22,569 nt of DNA, taken from positions 1 to 22,569 of the forward strand of contig CAKRKX010000036.1 of the NCBI GenBank assembly GCA_934358675.1. Reading direction: 5' to 3'. Of the stretch, positions 7,521 through 15,423 are shown in pieces. The notes beneath the pieces are model-generated. The model searched no databases, was not told where the DNA came from, and saw only the letters and a program-made list of their open reading frames with translations. Both the position numbers and the translations under genes were made by a program. Every line of letters begins with the position of its first letter. Position 1 is the stretch's first letter. This DNA is from an uncultured Agathobacter sp. GTDB lineage: Bacteria > Bacillota > Clostridia > Lachnospirales > Lachnospiraceae.

Positions 7521-7720
7521 ATCATATACTTTCCGCGGTACCACCCAAGTTGCTCCTTGCGAAGCCTCTCACGTACGTTAAAGGGTACGAACCTTGCAGC
7601 TTTCACTGCCAGCTCGGGAAGTGGAAAGACTTGTCTTTCTTACCGGTTCACACCAGCCACCGGCTCTCTGAAAAGATTCGAAATCGTAGCTTCCGTCTTC
7701 GCTCTCTTGCTTATCTTCTG
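7480..7720 (-). promoter_or_regulatory. T-box riboswitch leader, serine-specific (candidate specifier UCC)
   Basis: The minus strand carries the conserved T-box AACTTGGGTGGTACCGCGG at 7551-7533 and the stem I distal element GGTGGCTGGTGTGAACCGG, both diagnostic. In stem I, GGAAG (7694-7690) can pair with CTTCC (7621-7617). Just 5' of the latter strand lies TCC followed by a purine (TCC at 7625-7623, A at 7622). That is the expected specifier position, and UCC is a serine codon matching tRNA-Ser(GGA). The element, its terminator and promoter fill most of the 387-nt glyA-serS gap. The T-box identity is near certain; the specifier assignment is by hand folding. Confidence 0.95.
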
Positions 7721-7722
7721 CT

Positions 7723-7751
7723 ATTATAGCCTCTTGTATACCAAAAAGCAA
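7723..7751 (-). promoter_or_regulatory. promoter of the serS T-box leader
   Basis: On the minus strand TTGCTT (7751-7746), a 17-nt spacer and a perfect TATAAT (7728-7723). The -35 box lies only 8 nt after the glyA stop codon. Confidence 0.85.
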
Positions 7752-7758
7752 GCGGATT

Positions 7759-9006
7759 TTAGTGCATTGGCTGAAGTGGGTACTTGTCGGTTAATTTCTT
7801 GATGATTGCACGTGCCTCATCCACTGCTGACTCACCGTTCTTGATAAGCATAGCGATTGCCTCTGCAACCTGATCAAAATCGTCTTCCTTTAATCCTCTT
7901 GATGTAGCAGCCGGTGTTCCGAGACGGATACCGCTTGTTACGAACGGCTTCTGCGGATCATTCGGGATCGTGTTCTTGTTCGCTGTAATATGTGCAGAAT
8001 CAAGAAGCTTCTCAACGACTTTTCCGGTAAGCTCGTATGGTGTCAGATCAACGAGCATCAGATGGTTGTCCGTTCCGTCGGATACGATCTTGATGCCGCG
8101 TGACTGTAATCCCTTGCACAGAGCCTGCGCATTCTTCACGATCTGTGTCTGATATTCCTTGAACTCAGGCTTTAATGCTTCCTCGAAACATACGGCTTTG
8201 GCTGCGATCACATGCATGAGCGGACCACCCTGTGTTCCCGGGAAGATTGCCTTGTTAAAGTTGTACTTCTTGTTCACTTCCTCGCTGCAGAGGATCATTC
8301 CTCCACGCGGTCCGCGAAGTGTCTTGTGTGTTGTTGTGGTTACAACATCCGCATATGGGATTGGGCTTGGATGAAGTCCTGCTGCAACAAGTCCTGCGAT
8401 ATGTGCCATATCGACCATAAGTACTGCATCAACTTCATCTGCGATCTCACGGAACTTCTTGAAGTCGATCGTGCGGGCATAAGCAGATGCTCCGGCAATG
8501 ATCATCTTCGGCTTGCACTCCAAAGCGATCTCTCTTACCTTATCGTAATCGATGAATCCCTCGTCATTGACTCCGTAAGGAACTACGTTAAAATAGGTTC
8601 CGGAGAAATTGACCGGTGATCCGTGTGTCAAGTGTCCGCCGTGGTCAAGGTTCATGCCCATGATGGTATCACCCGGTTTCAAAATGGCAAACTGAACTGC
8701 CATATTTGCCTGTGCACCGGAATGCGGCTGTACGTTGACATACTCACATCCGAAAAGCTTCTTTGCACGCTCGCGTGCCAGTTCTTCTACGACATCTACG
8801 CACTCGCACCCGCCATAATAACGCTTTCCCGGATAACCTTCTGCATACTTGTTCGTCAGAATGCTTCCCATAGCGGACATAACCGCCGGGCTTACCCAGT
8901 TCTCTGATGCGATCAGCTCGATGTGGCTGTTCTGTCTGTCAAATTCTGCCTGAATGGCTGCTGCGATCTCAGGATCTACTGCCTGAATATCATCCATTGT
9001 GTACAT
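7759..9006 (-). CDS. glyA: serine hydroxymethyltransferase
   Basis: GlyA is a PLP enzyme that moves the C3 unit of serine to tetrahydrofolate, giving glycine and methylene-THF. The 415-residue protein has SENWVSP near the N-terminus, the [14 protein letters not shown] region, the [13 protein letters not shown] aspartate/histidine segment (about 198-210), and the PLP lysine K228 in [15 protein letters not shown]. Length is standard. The ATG at 9006 has AAGGAG upstream at normal spacing. It has its own promoter at 9057-9085. No terminator was found between it and the serS promoter, so part of the glyA transcript may run into the T-box leader. Confidence 0.97.
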   Translation of the reverse strand: MYTMDDIQAVDPEIAAAIQAEFDRQNSHIELIASENWVSPAVMSAMGSILTNKYAEGYPGKRYYGGCECVDVVEELARERAKKLFGCEYVNVQPHSGAQANMAVQFAILKPGDTIMGMNLDHGGHLTHGSPVNFSGTYFNVVPYGVNDEGFIDYDKVREIALECKPKMIIAGASAYARTIDFKKFREIADEVDAVLMVDMAHIAGLVAAGLHPSPIPYADVVTTTTHKTLRGPRGGMILCSEEVNKKYNFNKAIFPGTQGGPLMHVIAAKAVCFEEALKPEFKEYQTQIVKNAQALCKGLQSRGIKIVSDGTDNHLMLVDLTPYELTGKVVEKLLDSAHITANKNTIPNDPQKPFVTSGIRLGTPAATSRGLKEDDFDQVAEAIAMLIKNGESAVDEARAIIKKLTDKYPLQPMH

Positions 9007-9056
9007 AATTCTACTCCTTTGCGTTATATTGGATTTGCGCGGTGCGCTTTACCACG

Positions 9057-9085
9057 ATTGTATCAGATTGTATGCTTTGTTGCAA
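9057..9085 (-). promoter_or_regulatory. promoter of glyA
   Basis: On the minus strand TTGCAA (9085-9080), 17 nt, TACAAT (9062-9057). The leader to the glyA ATG is about 45 nt and shows no riboswitch. Confidence 0.82.
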
Positions 9086-9104
9086 TAACGTAATGCAGTA
9101 ATTC

Positions 9105-9139
9105 AAAAAAACATGCAGCCAACCGAAGTCAGCTGCATG
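9105..9139 (-). terminator. intrinsic terminator of the pncA-pncB-DUF1294 operon
   Basis: On the minus strand CATGCAGCTGAC and GTTGGCTGCATG form a 12-bp stem (two G-T wobbles) closed by a TTCG tetraloop (9139-9112), followed by seven T residues. It lies just after the DUF1294 gene and just before the glyA promoter. Confidence 0.95.
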
Positions 9140-9161
9140 CTATCCATACTAATCTTCATTT

Positions 9162-9440
9162 CTATGCCAGATACATCCACACGCCGATGATCACCTGCAC
9201 CACAAGGATCGCCGGCATGCCGACAACGAAATACCAGTGCTTCGTCTTGTGGCGGAACAGATACATGCCCGCCCAGGTGCCGATGCTTCCGCCTAGGATA
9301 CTCACCAGAAAAAGTGTTTTCTCCGGAATGCGCCACGCGTTGTGTTTCGCCTTCCACTTGTCTGCGCCCATCACGACAAGTCCCAGTACATTTATGACAC
9401 CGAAGTAGATCAACGCCTTTGTCCAACTGTCGAAAATCAT
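9162..9440 (-). CDS. DUF1294 family small membrane protein
   Basis: A 92-residue protein with three or four hydrophobic segments (about 8-25, 43-61, 70-90). It matches the DUF1294 (PF06961) pattern: D-K-x-K-A between helices one and two, WRIPEKTL, LGGSIGTWAGM, and the signature FRHKTKHWYF. Function of the family is not established. The ATG lies one base after the pncB stop codon, with only a weak AAGGTG upstream, so it is probably translated by coupling to pncB. It is the last gene before a strong terminator. Confidence 0.85.
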   Translation of the reverse strand: MIFDSWTKALIYFGVINVLGLVVMGADKWKAKHNAWRIPEKTLFLVSILGGSIGTWAGMYLFRHKTKHWYFVVGMPAILVVQVIIGVWMYLA

Positions 9441-9441
9441 C

Positions 9442-10659
9442 TTATTTCACCTTCTCGTTTTCCATGCGCCAGTCGATGCATCTCTGCAGATACTCGACAT
9501 ACGCCTCGTTCTTGCACATGCCTTTGCCCTTGACATCAGAAATCTTGGCAACATCCATGCCGTTGCAGAATGTGGTCTTCATAACGATGTTGAGCGGTGG
9601 CACATCGGTATCATTGGAAATATAAGTTCCGATACCGAACGCAACCCTGGCCTTGCCCTTGAAATATTTCTCGATCATGGTTGCGCGCTCAAAGTCGAGC
9701 GAATCACTGAACAATAGTGTTTTCGTCATCGGATCGATGCCGAACGCCTTATAATGGGCAATCATCTTCTCTCCCCACTCGATCGGATCGCCGCTGTCAT
9801 GTCGGACTCCGCTGAAGAGCGTTGCATAGGTCAGCTTGAAGTCTCTTAAGAAGCAGTCGGTCGTAATTGCATCGGTCAACGCGATACCGTTTAACACGCC
9901 GTACTCCTTCACCCACGCATCCAGCGCGTACCAGTTAGAGTATGCCGGATTGTGTTTGTGGTTGCCCTGTCCGACGCACATGATCCACTCGTGCGCCATC
10001 GTTCCGACCGGTGCAAGATGAAGCTGCTTCGCAAGCAGAACATTGCTGGTTCCCACAAATGTAGAGTTTCCGTTATAGTTTGCACCGGCAAGCGCCTTGA
10101 CCGCAAGTGTCTGCGCTTCCAGCGACAATCTTCTTCTGAGTCCGAACTCGCTGAATGCGGAAAGTTCATACTCATCGGTCTCAAGTCGTCTTACCTTCTC
10201 CTCCAGCTTCGTCTTAAATGATGCAAAAAGTGTATCGTAATCATATGCCATACGGAAATACACTTCGTTTACGATCGCAAGGGTCGGAATCTCATACATG
10301 GAAGTATTGAGCCATGTGCCGAATGTCTCGATGGAAAGTCCGCACTCCGCATCCTCCGTGATCGAGAAATCCTCGTAACGCGGCTTCCACAAACGCAGGA
10401 AATCCACATAGCTTCCCTTCATCCATGTAATATTGTGAAGATAATCCAGTTCCTCCTCGGTAAATTGAAGCGAGCAGTATGCCTTGATCTGCTCCTTGAT
10501 CTCCTCGACCATCTCATGGGTAAAATGCACATCCGTGTTTCTGCACTTGAATGTCCATGTTGTCTTGTAATCCGAGAACTGATGATAGATTGCCTGACCC
10601 ATTGAGAACTTATATGCGTCCGTATCCAACAGACTGGTAATGATCTGATGTAATTTCAT
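9442..10659 (-). CDS. pncB: nicotinate phosphoribosyltransferase
   Basis: PncB joins nicotinate to PRPP, giving nicotinate mononucleotide, the entry step of the Preiss-Handler route to NAD. From the chosen ATG at 10659 the protein is 405 residues and begins with the family's LLDTDAYKFSMGQAI segment. It also has the SAFSEFGLRRRLS block, the STFVGTSNVLLA motif, and GVRHDSGDP in the PRPP-binding half. Length matches the compact proteobacterial-type PncB. Two in-frame starts lie further up (ATG at 10680 with GAGG; TTG at 10689), so the first 7 to 10 residues are uncertain. It follows pncA by 30 nt. Confidence 0.93.
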   Translation of the reverse strand: MKLHQIITSLLDTDAYKFSMGQAIYHQFSDYKTTWTFKCRNTDVHFTHEMVEEIKEQIKAYCSLQFTEEELDYLHNITWMKGSYVDFLRLWKPRYEDFSITEDAECGLSIETFGTWLNTSMYEIPTLAIVNEVYFRMAYDYDTLFASFKTKLEEKVRRLETDEYELSAFSEFGLRRRLSLEAQTLAVKALAGANYNGNSTFVGTSNVLLAKQLHLAPVGTMAHEWIMCVGQGNHKHNPAYSNWYALDAWVKEYGVLNGIALTDAITTDCFLRDFKLTYATLFSGVRHDSGDPIEWGEKMIAHYKAFGIDPMTKTLLFSDSLDFERATMIEKYFKGKARVAFGIGTYISNDTDVPPLNIVMKTTFCNGMDVAKISDVKGKGMCKNEAYVEYLQRCIDWRMENEKVK

Positions 10660-10689
10660 ATCGTTTCCTCGCTTTCTCATTTTCCTCAA

Positions 10690-11229
10690 CTAAATGATTT
10701 CAACCTGACAGGTTTTCATCGCTTCGATCGCGGTCTTATGCGACTCCGGTGTCACACAGGCACAAGCGTGTTCGATTACGGAAATCTTTATTTCCGGAAT
10801 GTACGCTTTTGCGATCAGTACATTGCTGATCACGCAGATTCCGGTACAGACACCGCAGAAATGCACCTCCACACCATCCTCTACGTACTCCCTGCATATA
10901 TTTTTGAGCAGCATTCCAAGGTCAAGACTTCCGAATGTCGGCTTACACACGACATGAACCTTGTTTCGTCCCATGCATGCTTTCTCCACTTCCGGAGCAA
11001 GACTCCAGCCGTCACTGCCCACTACGCAATGTACCACCGGAAGATATTTTCCCTCCTGTGTAGTCAGATAATTCTCGTCATGGGAATCTTTTGTCAAAAC
11101 GATCGCATCATAATTGCCGTTCTCAATGACATCCACCACCTGATCTACCGCTTCCACACACTGCTTATTTCCAAGTACCCCTGTTGTAAAATCCTTCTGC
11201 ATGTCTACGACAACCAAAATCTTTTTCAT
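10690..11229 (-). CDS. pncA: nicotinamidase / isochorismatase-family cysteine hydrolase
   Basis: This 179-residue cytoplasmic hydrolase probably deamidates nicotinamide to nicotinate, feeding the adjacent pncB. The isochorismatase-fold catalytic triad is visible as D9 (VVVDMQKDF), K96 (VVCKPTFGS) and C132 (GVCTGICVISN). Candidate metal ligands include D48 and H50 in TKDSHDENY. The start at 11229 is chosen because AGGAG lies about 10 nt upstream and the family begins with this VVVDMQxDF strand; the longer open frame back to 11304 runs through the secDF terminator. No convincing promoter is seen in the short gap to that terminator. Nicotinamidase rather than another isochorismatase activity is inferred from the pncB neighbour. 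Confidence 0.88.
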   Translation of the reverse strand: MKKILVVVDMQKDFTTGVLGNKQCVEAVDQVVDVIENGNYDAIVLTKDSHDENYLTTQEGKYLPVVHCVVGSDGWSLAPEVEKACMGRNKVHVVCKPTFGSLDLGMLLKNICREYVEDGVEVHFCGVCTGICVISNVLIAKAYIPEIKISVIEHACACVTPESHKTAIEAMKTCQVEII

Positions 11230-11278
11230 ACTTTTTGTTCTCCTATATTTTAAATCATAGGAAGGAATTTCCCTGATT

Positions 11279-11313
11279 AAAAAATAAGGACTGCGGGAAC
11301 CCACAGTCCTTAT
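11279..11313 (-). terminator. intrinsic terminator of secDF
   Basis: On the minus strand AAGGACTGTGGG pairs with CCGCAGTCCTT around a short loop (11312-11287), followed by ATTTTTTAA. It lies about 12 nt after the secDF stop codon and separates the SCIFF/secDF unit from pncA. Confidence 0.93.
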
Positions 11314-11324
11314 GATAAAATCTG

Positions 11325-13610
11325 CTATTTCTTCTTGATGAGGCGATCCTTACCAAGGTGCAGCTTCATAACATACCACAGTGAGGTAGCAATGAAGATG
11401 GATGAGTAAGTACCACTGATCAGACCAACCATAAGAGGTAATGAGAACTCACGAATGGATGATACACCGAAGATGAACAGTAACAGTACCATTACGATCG
11501 TAGTAACGGATGTATTGATGGTTCTCGACAGTGTCTGTGTCAGTGAACGATTGGCAACCTCTGCAAGTGTCTCAGGGTTTGTCTTCTTCATACCATGCAT
11601 ATTCTCACGGATACGGTCAAATACAACGATGGTATCGTTGATGGAGTATCCGACGATTGTAAGCATACATGCAATAAATGTATTACCGACAGAGATACGG
11701 ATCAAAGCGTATGCGGTCAGCATAACAAGTACGTCATGCAGTAATGCGATGATCGCACTTCCTGCGAAACGCAGGTCCTTGAAACGGAACCAGATATACA
11801 GAAGCATGAAGATACATGCTACGATAACAGCCATAACCGCATTCTTACGCATCTCTCCGCTGACAGTTGCTCCGATACTCTGCGTCTCGATTGTAGAATC
11901 ATCAACACCGAACTTATCAACAAGCATGTTTCCAACTTCTTCACGCTGATCCTGTGTCAGTGTCTTTGTCTTAATAGTTACAACATTGCTTCCCTTAACG
12001 GTACTTGCCTGAATTGCATTGTCATTGATAACATCTGCAACTTCCGGAACAACGGTCTTCTCAACTTCTTCTACGGTGTAATCCTTACCGAAGTCAGCGG
12101 AAATGGATGTACCGCCCATAAACTCAAGGCTGAAGTTTAATGCATGCTGTCCGGATGCACCATATCCGATCATTCCAACGAAACCTGCTGCAATGATCAC
12201 AAGTGAAATAATGAAAAATACAACACGCTTTTTCATGAAATCAATGGTCTTACGAACCTTCGCACGTCCATAGAATTTCTCGTCACGGCATCCGACTGCA
12301 TAGAATGCAAGGTTTAACAGTCTTGAAATAACAAGTGCTGTAAACATGGATACGAGCAGGGAAATCATCAATGTATAAGAGAATCCCTTAACAGTACCGG
12401 AACCGAGCCACATCAATACAAGGGCTGCGATAAAGGTTGTAACGTTACCGTCGATGATAGCGGATAACGCTTTCTTGTAACCTTCCTTGATTGCGGTAAG
12501 AACCGACTTACCATCGGCGATCTCTTCACGGATACGGGAGATGATGATAACGTTCGCATCCACCGCCATACCGATACCGAGGATAACACCGGCGATACCC
12601 GGAAGGGTAAGTGTAATCTCAAACAGATAAATACATGCAACAACAACGGTTGTATAGATACCAAGACCAATCGATGCAACCACACCGGACAAACCATAGC
12701 AGAGGATCATGTAGATCATAACAAGGATCAGACCGATGATAGCAGCCTTCACACTGGATGATAATGCCTGTCCACCGAGCTGAGCGCCGACTACCTGGGA
12801 CTCTAACTCTTCAAGTTTTAAGTTAATGGCACCGACACGGATAAATGTAGCAAGGTTCTCAGCTTCCTCATAGTCTGACATACCATTGATGACACACTTG
12901 CCATCAGTGATTGCTGCGGATACTCTCGGAACACTGATAAAGTGATCGTTGTAGTAGATACCGATGGTCTCGCCGGCTGCATATGCAGCGGTTGTAGCCT
13001 CACCGAAGATCTGAGCGGCATCATCTGTCAGAGTCAACTGAACAACAGGCTCGCTCGTATTGAGCTGAGAGCTGTTCTGATATCCTGCGGATGCAGCCTT
13101 CACTCCGTTACCATCAAAAAGAACGGATCCGTCCGCCTGCAGCTCTTCAAGTGTCTTGTTTAACTTGTAGCCACCTTCTGAATTCTGATCGTATGTATAG
13201 TTCTCATTTCCGTCCGAATCTTTCTGTGAGATAAAGTATAATGCTCCCGGAGTTCCTAAATCCTGCAGTACCTTATCTGCATCGTACACACCAGGAATCT
13301 CTACCGTGATACGATCATCACCGACCGGGTATACCGAATACTCGGTGCTGTAACTTTCGGCACGTTCCTCAAGTTTTGCGATTGTGTCATTGAGATCCGT
13401 CTTCGACGGGTTCTTGTCGACAATCTTGTAGGTGATCGATACACCACCGGATAAGTCAAGACCGAGCTTGATGCCTTCAGACTCTGTCTTGTTGTCAGTC
13501 TTTGCCTGACTCTTGCTTGTCATTGACATTATCGTGGTCGTGTAGTATCCAAGTCCGATCAAGCAGGCTAAGATCACCGCGATAATAACGACGCCCTTAC
13601 TTTTTTTCAT
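11325..13610 (-). CDS. secDF: protein translocase subunit SecDF (fused)
   Basis: SecDF uses the proton gradient to help pull preproteins through SecYEG at the outer face of the membrane. The 761-residue protein fuses both halves. SecD has an N-terminal helix (about 5-30), the GLDLSGGVSI motif, a large extracytoplasmic domain and helices containing GMAVDANVIIISRIREE. SecF begins near 460 with a helix, then FSLEFMGGTSI, and has GYSINDTIVVFDRIREN. Fused SecDF is common in Firmicutes. The ATG at 13610 is preceded by AAGGA at normal spacing, 20 nt after the scfB stop, so it is probably cotranscribed with the SCIFF genes. A strong terminator follows. Confidence 0.96.
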   Translation of the reverse strand: MKKSKGVVIIAVILACLIGLGYYTTTIMSMTSKSQAKTDNKTESEGIKLGLDLSGGVSITYKIVDKNPSKTDLNDTIAKLEERAESYSTEYSVYPVGDDRITVEIPGVYDADKVLQDLGTPGALYFISQKDSDGNENYTYDQNSEGGYKLNKTLEELQADGSVLFDGNGVKAASAGYQNSSQLNTSEPVVQLTLTDDAAQIFGEATTAAYAAGETIGIYYNDHFISVPRVSAAITDGKCVINGMSDYEEAENLATFIRVGAINLKLEELESQVVGAQLGGQALSSSVKAAIIGLILVMIYMILCYGLSGVVASIGLGIYTTVVVACIYLFEITLTLPGIAGVILGIGMAVDANVIIISRIREEIADGKSVLTAIKEGYKKALSAIIDGNVTTFIAALVLMWLGSGTVKGFSYTLMISLLVSMFTALVISRLLNLAFYAVGCRDEKFYGRAKVRKTIDFMKKRVVFFIISLVIIAAGFVGMIGYGASGQHALNFSLEFMGGTSISADFGKDYTVEEVEKTVVPEVADVINDNAIQASTVKGSNVVTIKTKTLTQDQREEVGNMLVDKFGVDDSTIETQSIGATVSGEMRKNAVMAVIVACIFMLLYIWFRFKDLRFAGSAIIALLHDVLVMLTAYALIRISVGNTFIACMLTIVGYSINDTIVVFDRIRENMHGMKKTNPETLAEVANRSLTQTLSRTINTSVTTIVMVLLLFIFGVSSIREFSLPLMVGLISGTYSSIFIATSLWYVMKLHLGKDRLIKKK

Positions 13611-13630
13611 CTTAGTTTCCTTCCTATTCT

Positions 13631-14986
13631 TTAATTTTCCGCTTCCGCAGCTTTTATCATGATCGCACACTCAATACGCTTCTTCTGAAGCTCGCATCCC
13701 AGATCATAAGCATCCGTGATACTTCCATGGAAATTGTATGAGTTTGCGGCACATCCACCACTACAGTAGAATCTTGCGAAACACTTGCTGCACTTTTCCT
13801 TAGCATAAACGTTGCAGCACTTGAACTCGTCCCGGATATCGGTGCGCTTGACACCGTCCCAGACATTGCCCATCAGGAAATCCTCGTTGCCGACGAACTG
13901 GTGGCATGGATACAAATCCCCCCACGGCGTTACCGCAAGGTACTCGGTGCCCGAACCGCAGCCGGACAGACGCTTGTACACACAAGGACCGCCTTCCAGA
14001 TCAATCATGAAATGGAAAAAGTTGAATCCGTTGCCTTCCTTCTTACGGCGGACCATCTCCGCTGCAAGCTTATCGTATTCCGCAAAAAGCACCGGCAGAT
14101 CTTCCTCGGTCAACGCATACTCATCGCTCGGCTGTGCAACAACCGGCTCAACGGAAATCTGCTTGAATCCAAGATCCGCAAGATGCAGTACGTCATTGGA
14201 AAAATCGGTATTATAATGCGTAAATGTTCCACGCACATAATAGCGCTCCTGATTACGGCTCTCTGCCAGCTTCTGGAACTTCGGAACGATCAGATCGTAG
14301 CTTCCCGCTCCCTTGCGGAACGGTCTCATGCGATCATGAACCTCCTTGCGTCCGTCGATACTCAGGACGACGTTATCCATCTCCTTATTGGCGAACTCCA
14401 TAACCTCATCGTTTAAAAGTACACCGTTGGTTGTCAGTGTAAAACGAAAATGCTTATCGTGAAGCTTCTCCTGCTCACGTCCGTAAGCGACAAGCTGCTT
14501 GACCACATCAAAATTCATCAGCGGCTCTCCGCCAAAGAAATCAACCTCCAGATTCTTACGGCTTCCCGAGTTTGCGATCAGGAAATCCAAAGCCTGCTTT
14601 CCTGTCTCATAGGACATCAGCGCCCTGCGTCCATGATATTCGCCTTCTTCTGCAAAGCAATACTTACAGGCAAGGTTACAATCATGTGCGATGTGCAGAC
14701 ACAGCGCCTTCACGACTGTCGGTCTCTTCTTAAAATCAAGGATATGACTCTTGTACACATCCTCTGTGAACAGTTCTTCGTTCTGCTTAAGTTCAAGAAC
14801 CTCATCGATTGCTTCTTTAATCTCTGCCTCCGGATACTGATCCTTCAGCTTTAAAACGATCTCCTCCGGTGTATGCTCCTCAAACATCGCAATGACATCA
14901 TAAGTCACATCATCCACTACGTGGATCGCTCCTGAGTTTACATCCAAGACAATATCATAGCCGTTGTTCTTAAATTGATGAACCAC
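13631..14986 (-). CDS. scfB: radical SAM/SPASM maturase of the SCIFF peptide (thioether-forming)
   Basis: This 451-residue enzyme belongs to the SCIFF maturase family, which forms thioether links from Cys side chains in the ScfA peptide. An N-terminal peptide-recognition region (1-90, RRE-like) precedes the radical SAM cluster motif C103-x3-C107-x2-C110 (CNLACKYC), then FFGGEPLMN. The C-terminal SPASM domain is rich in cysteines (CGSGTEYLAV, DLYPCHQF, CCNVYAKEKCSKCFARFYCSGGC), which bind auxiliary Fe-S clusters. Translation starts at GTG (14986-14984) with GAGGAG about 9 nt upstream. The substrate gene scfA is 186 nt upstream and secDF follows by 20 nt, the conserved clostridial neighbourhood. 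Confidence 0.95.
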   Translation of the reverse strand: MVHQFKNNGYDIVLDVNSGAIHVVDDVTYDVIAMFEEHTPEEIVLKLKDQYPEAEIKEAIDEVLELKQNEELFTEDVYKSHILDFKKRPTVVKALCLHIAHDCNLACKYCFAEEGEYHGRRALMSYETGKQALDFLIANSGSRKNLEVDFFGGEPLMNFDVVKQLVAYGREQEKLHDKHFRFTLTTNGVLLNDEVMEFANKEMDNVVLSIDGRKEVHDRMRPFRKGAGSYDLIVPKFQKLAESRNQERYYVRGTFTHYNTDFSNDVLHLADLGFKQISVEPVVAQPSDEYALTEEDLPVLFAEYDKLAAEMVRRKKEGNGFNFFHFMIDLEGGPCVYKRLSGCGSGTEYLAVTPWGDLYPCHQFVGNEDFLMGNVWDGVKRTDIRDEFKCCNVYAKEKCSKCFARFYCSGGCAANSYNFHGSITDAYDLGCELQKKRIECAIMIKAAEAEN

Positions 14987-15033
14987 TATAATATTTCTCC
15001 TCTCTATTCTTTAAATCTGTTACACAAAACAAA

Positions 15034-15056
15034 GACCGCGCGCAAGGCACGCGGTC
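15034..15056 (-). terminator. hairpin between scfA and scfB, terminator or attenuator
   Basis: On the minus strand GACCGCGTGC pairs with GCGCGCGGTC around CTT, followed by TTTGTTTTG. It lies about 50 nt before scfB. A partial stop here would give more scfA than scfB message, fitting a peptide substrate and its enzyme. The hairpin is clear; leakiness is inferred. Confidence 0.75.
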
Positions 15057-15072
15057 AAGCATATCTTATTTT

Positions 15073-15171
15073 GTAACTATTCTAGTCACCCCGAAAACAA
15101 GGAAATCTACTGTTCACATGCAAAGCATGGCACATTAGATTTTCTTATTTTCAATGGTTCTGAATAGTCAC
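15073..15171. repeat. 99-bp imperfect palindrome with 10-bp terminal inverted repeats
   Basis: The plus strand begins GTAACTATTC (15073-15082) and ends GAATAGTCAC (15162-15171), inverted copies differing at one base. Inside are GAAAACAAGGAAATCTA (15093-15109) and TAGATTTTCTTATTTTC (15136-15152), 15 of 17 complementary. At the centre CATGC/GCATG (15117-15129) surround AAA. The whole can fold as one long hairpin, starting 1 bp after the scfA stop codon. The terminal motif GAATAGTTAC also occurs at 6064-6073, after serS, hinting at a dispersed repeat. It may be a MITE/REP-like element or a structured RNA. Confidence 0.7.
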
Positions 15172-15172
15172 C

Positions 15173-15316
15173 TTATTTATAAGACTCACAGGTCTGATTT
15201 CCTACTGTGCAGGAAGTCTTACATGCTGACTGGCAGGATGTCTGGCACTCACCGCATCCACCCTTCTTAATTGTGTTCTGTAACTTTCTTGTATTTAATG
15301 TCTTTACATGCTTCAT
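15173..15316 (-). CDS. scfA: SCIFF ribosomal peptide precursor (six cysteines in forty-five residues)
   Basis: A 47-residue peptide with a basic leader (MKHVKTLNTRKLQNTIKKGG) and a cysteine-rich core with six Cys (21, 24, 28, 32, 36, 43). This is the hallmark of SCIFF peptides, ranthipeptides present throughout Clostridia, in which cysteine sulfurs are linked to backbone carbons of other residues by ScfB. Their biological role is not settled. The ATG at 15316 is preceded by AAGGAG at 8 nt and by a strong promoter. The maturase gene scfB follows after a palindromic spacer. Identification rests on size, cysteine pattern and neighbour. Confidence 0.96.
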   Translation of the reverse strand: MKHVKTLNTRKLQNTIKKGGCGECQTSCQSACKTSCTVGNQTCESYK

Positions 15317-15367
15317 TAGAATCTCTCCTTTGTCTCCTATTTTGGGCATGACCCGTCTATCCATGCT

Positions 15368-15395
15368 ATTATAACACAGCCTATGCAATATGCAA
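15368..15395 (-). promoter_or_regulatory. promoter of the scfA-scfB-secDF unit
   Basis: On the minus strand TTGCAT (15395-15390), a 16-nt spacer and a perfect TATAAT (15373-15368). The leader to scfA is about 45 nt. Confidence 0.82.
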
Positions 15396-15396
15396 A

Positions 15397-15416
15397 GCTT
15401 TTTTGCGCAAAAAAGC
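15397..15416. terminator. 20-bp perfect palindrome after the TIGR04086-like gene
   Basis: GCTTTTTTGCGCAAAAAAGC reads the same on both strands. As RNA it gives an 8-bp stem (mostly A-U) with a GCGC loop, 7 nt after the upstream stop codon and directly before the scfA -35 box. Only three T residues follow on the minus strand, so it is a weak terminator at best and might instead be a protein-binding site. Confidence 0.4.
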
Positions 15417-15423
15417 GTGTTTT

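Noticed and set aside
10660..10689. Longer N-terminus for pncB from TTG 10689 or ATG 10680
   Set aside because: The added residues are basic and not family-like. The ATG at 10680 does have a GAGG site, so this is a preference rather than proof.
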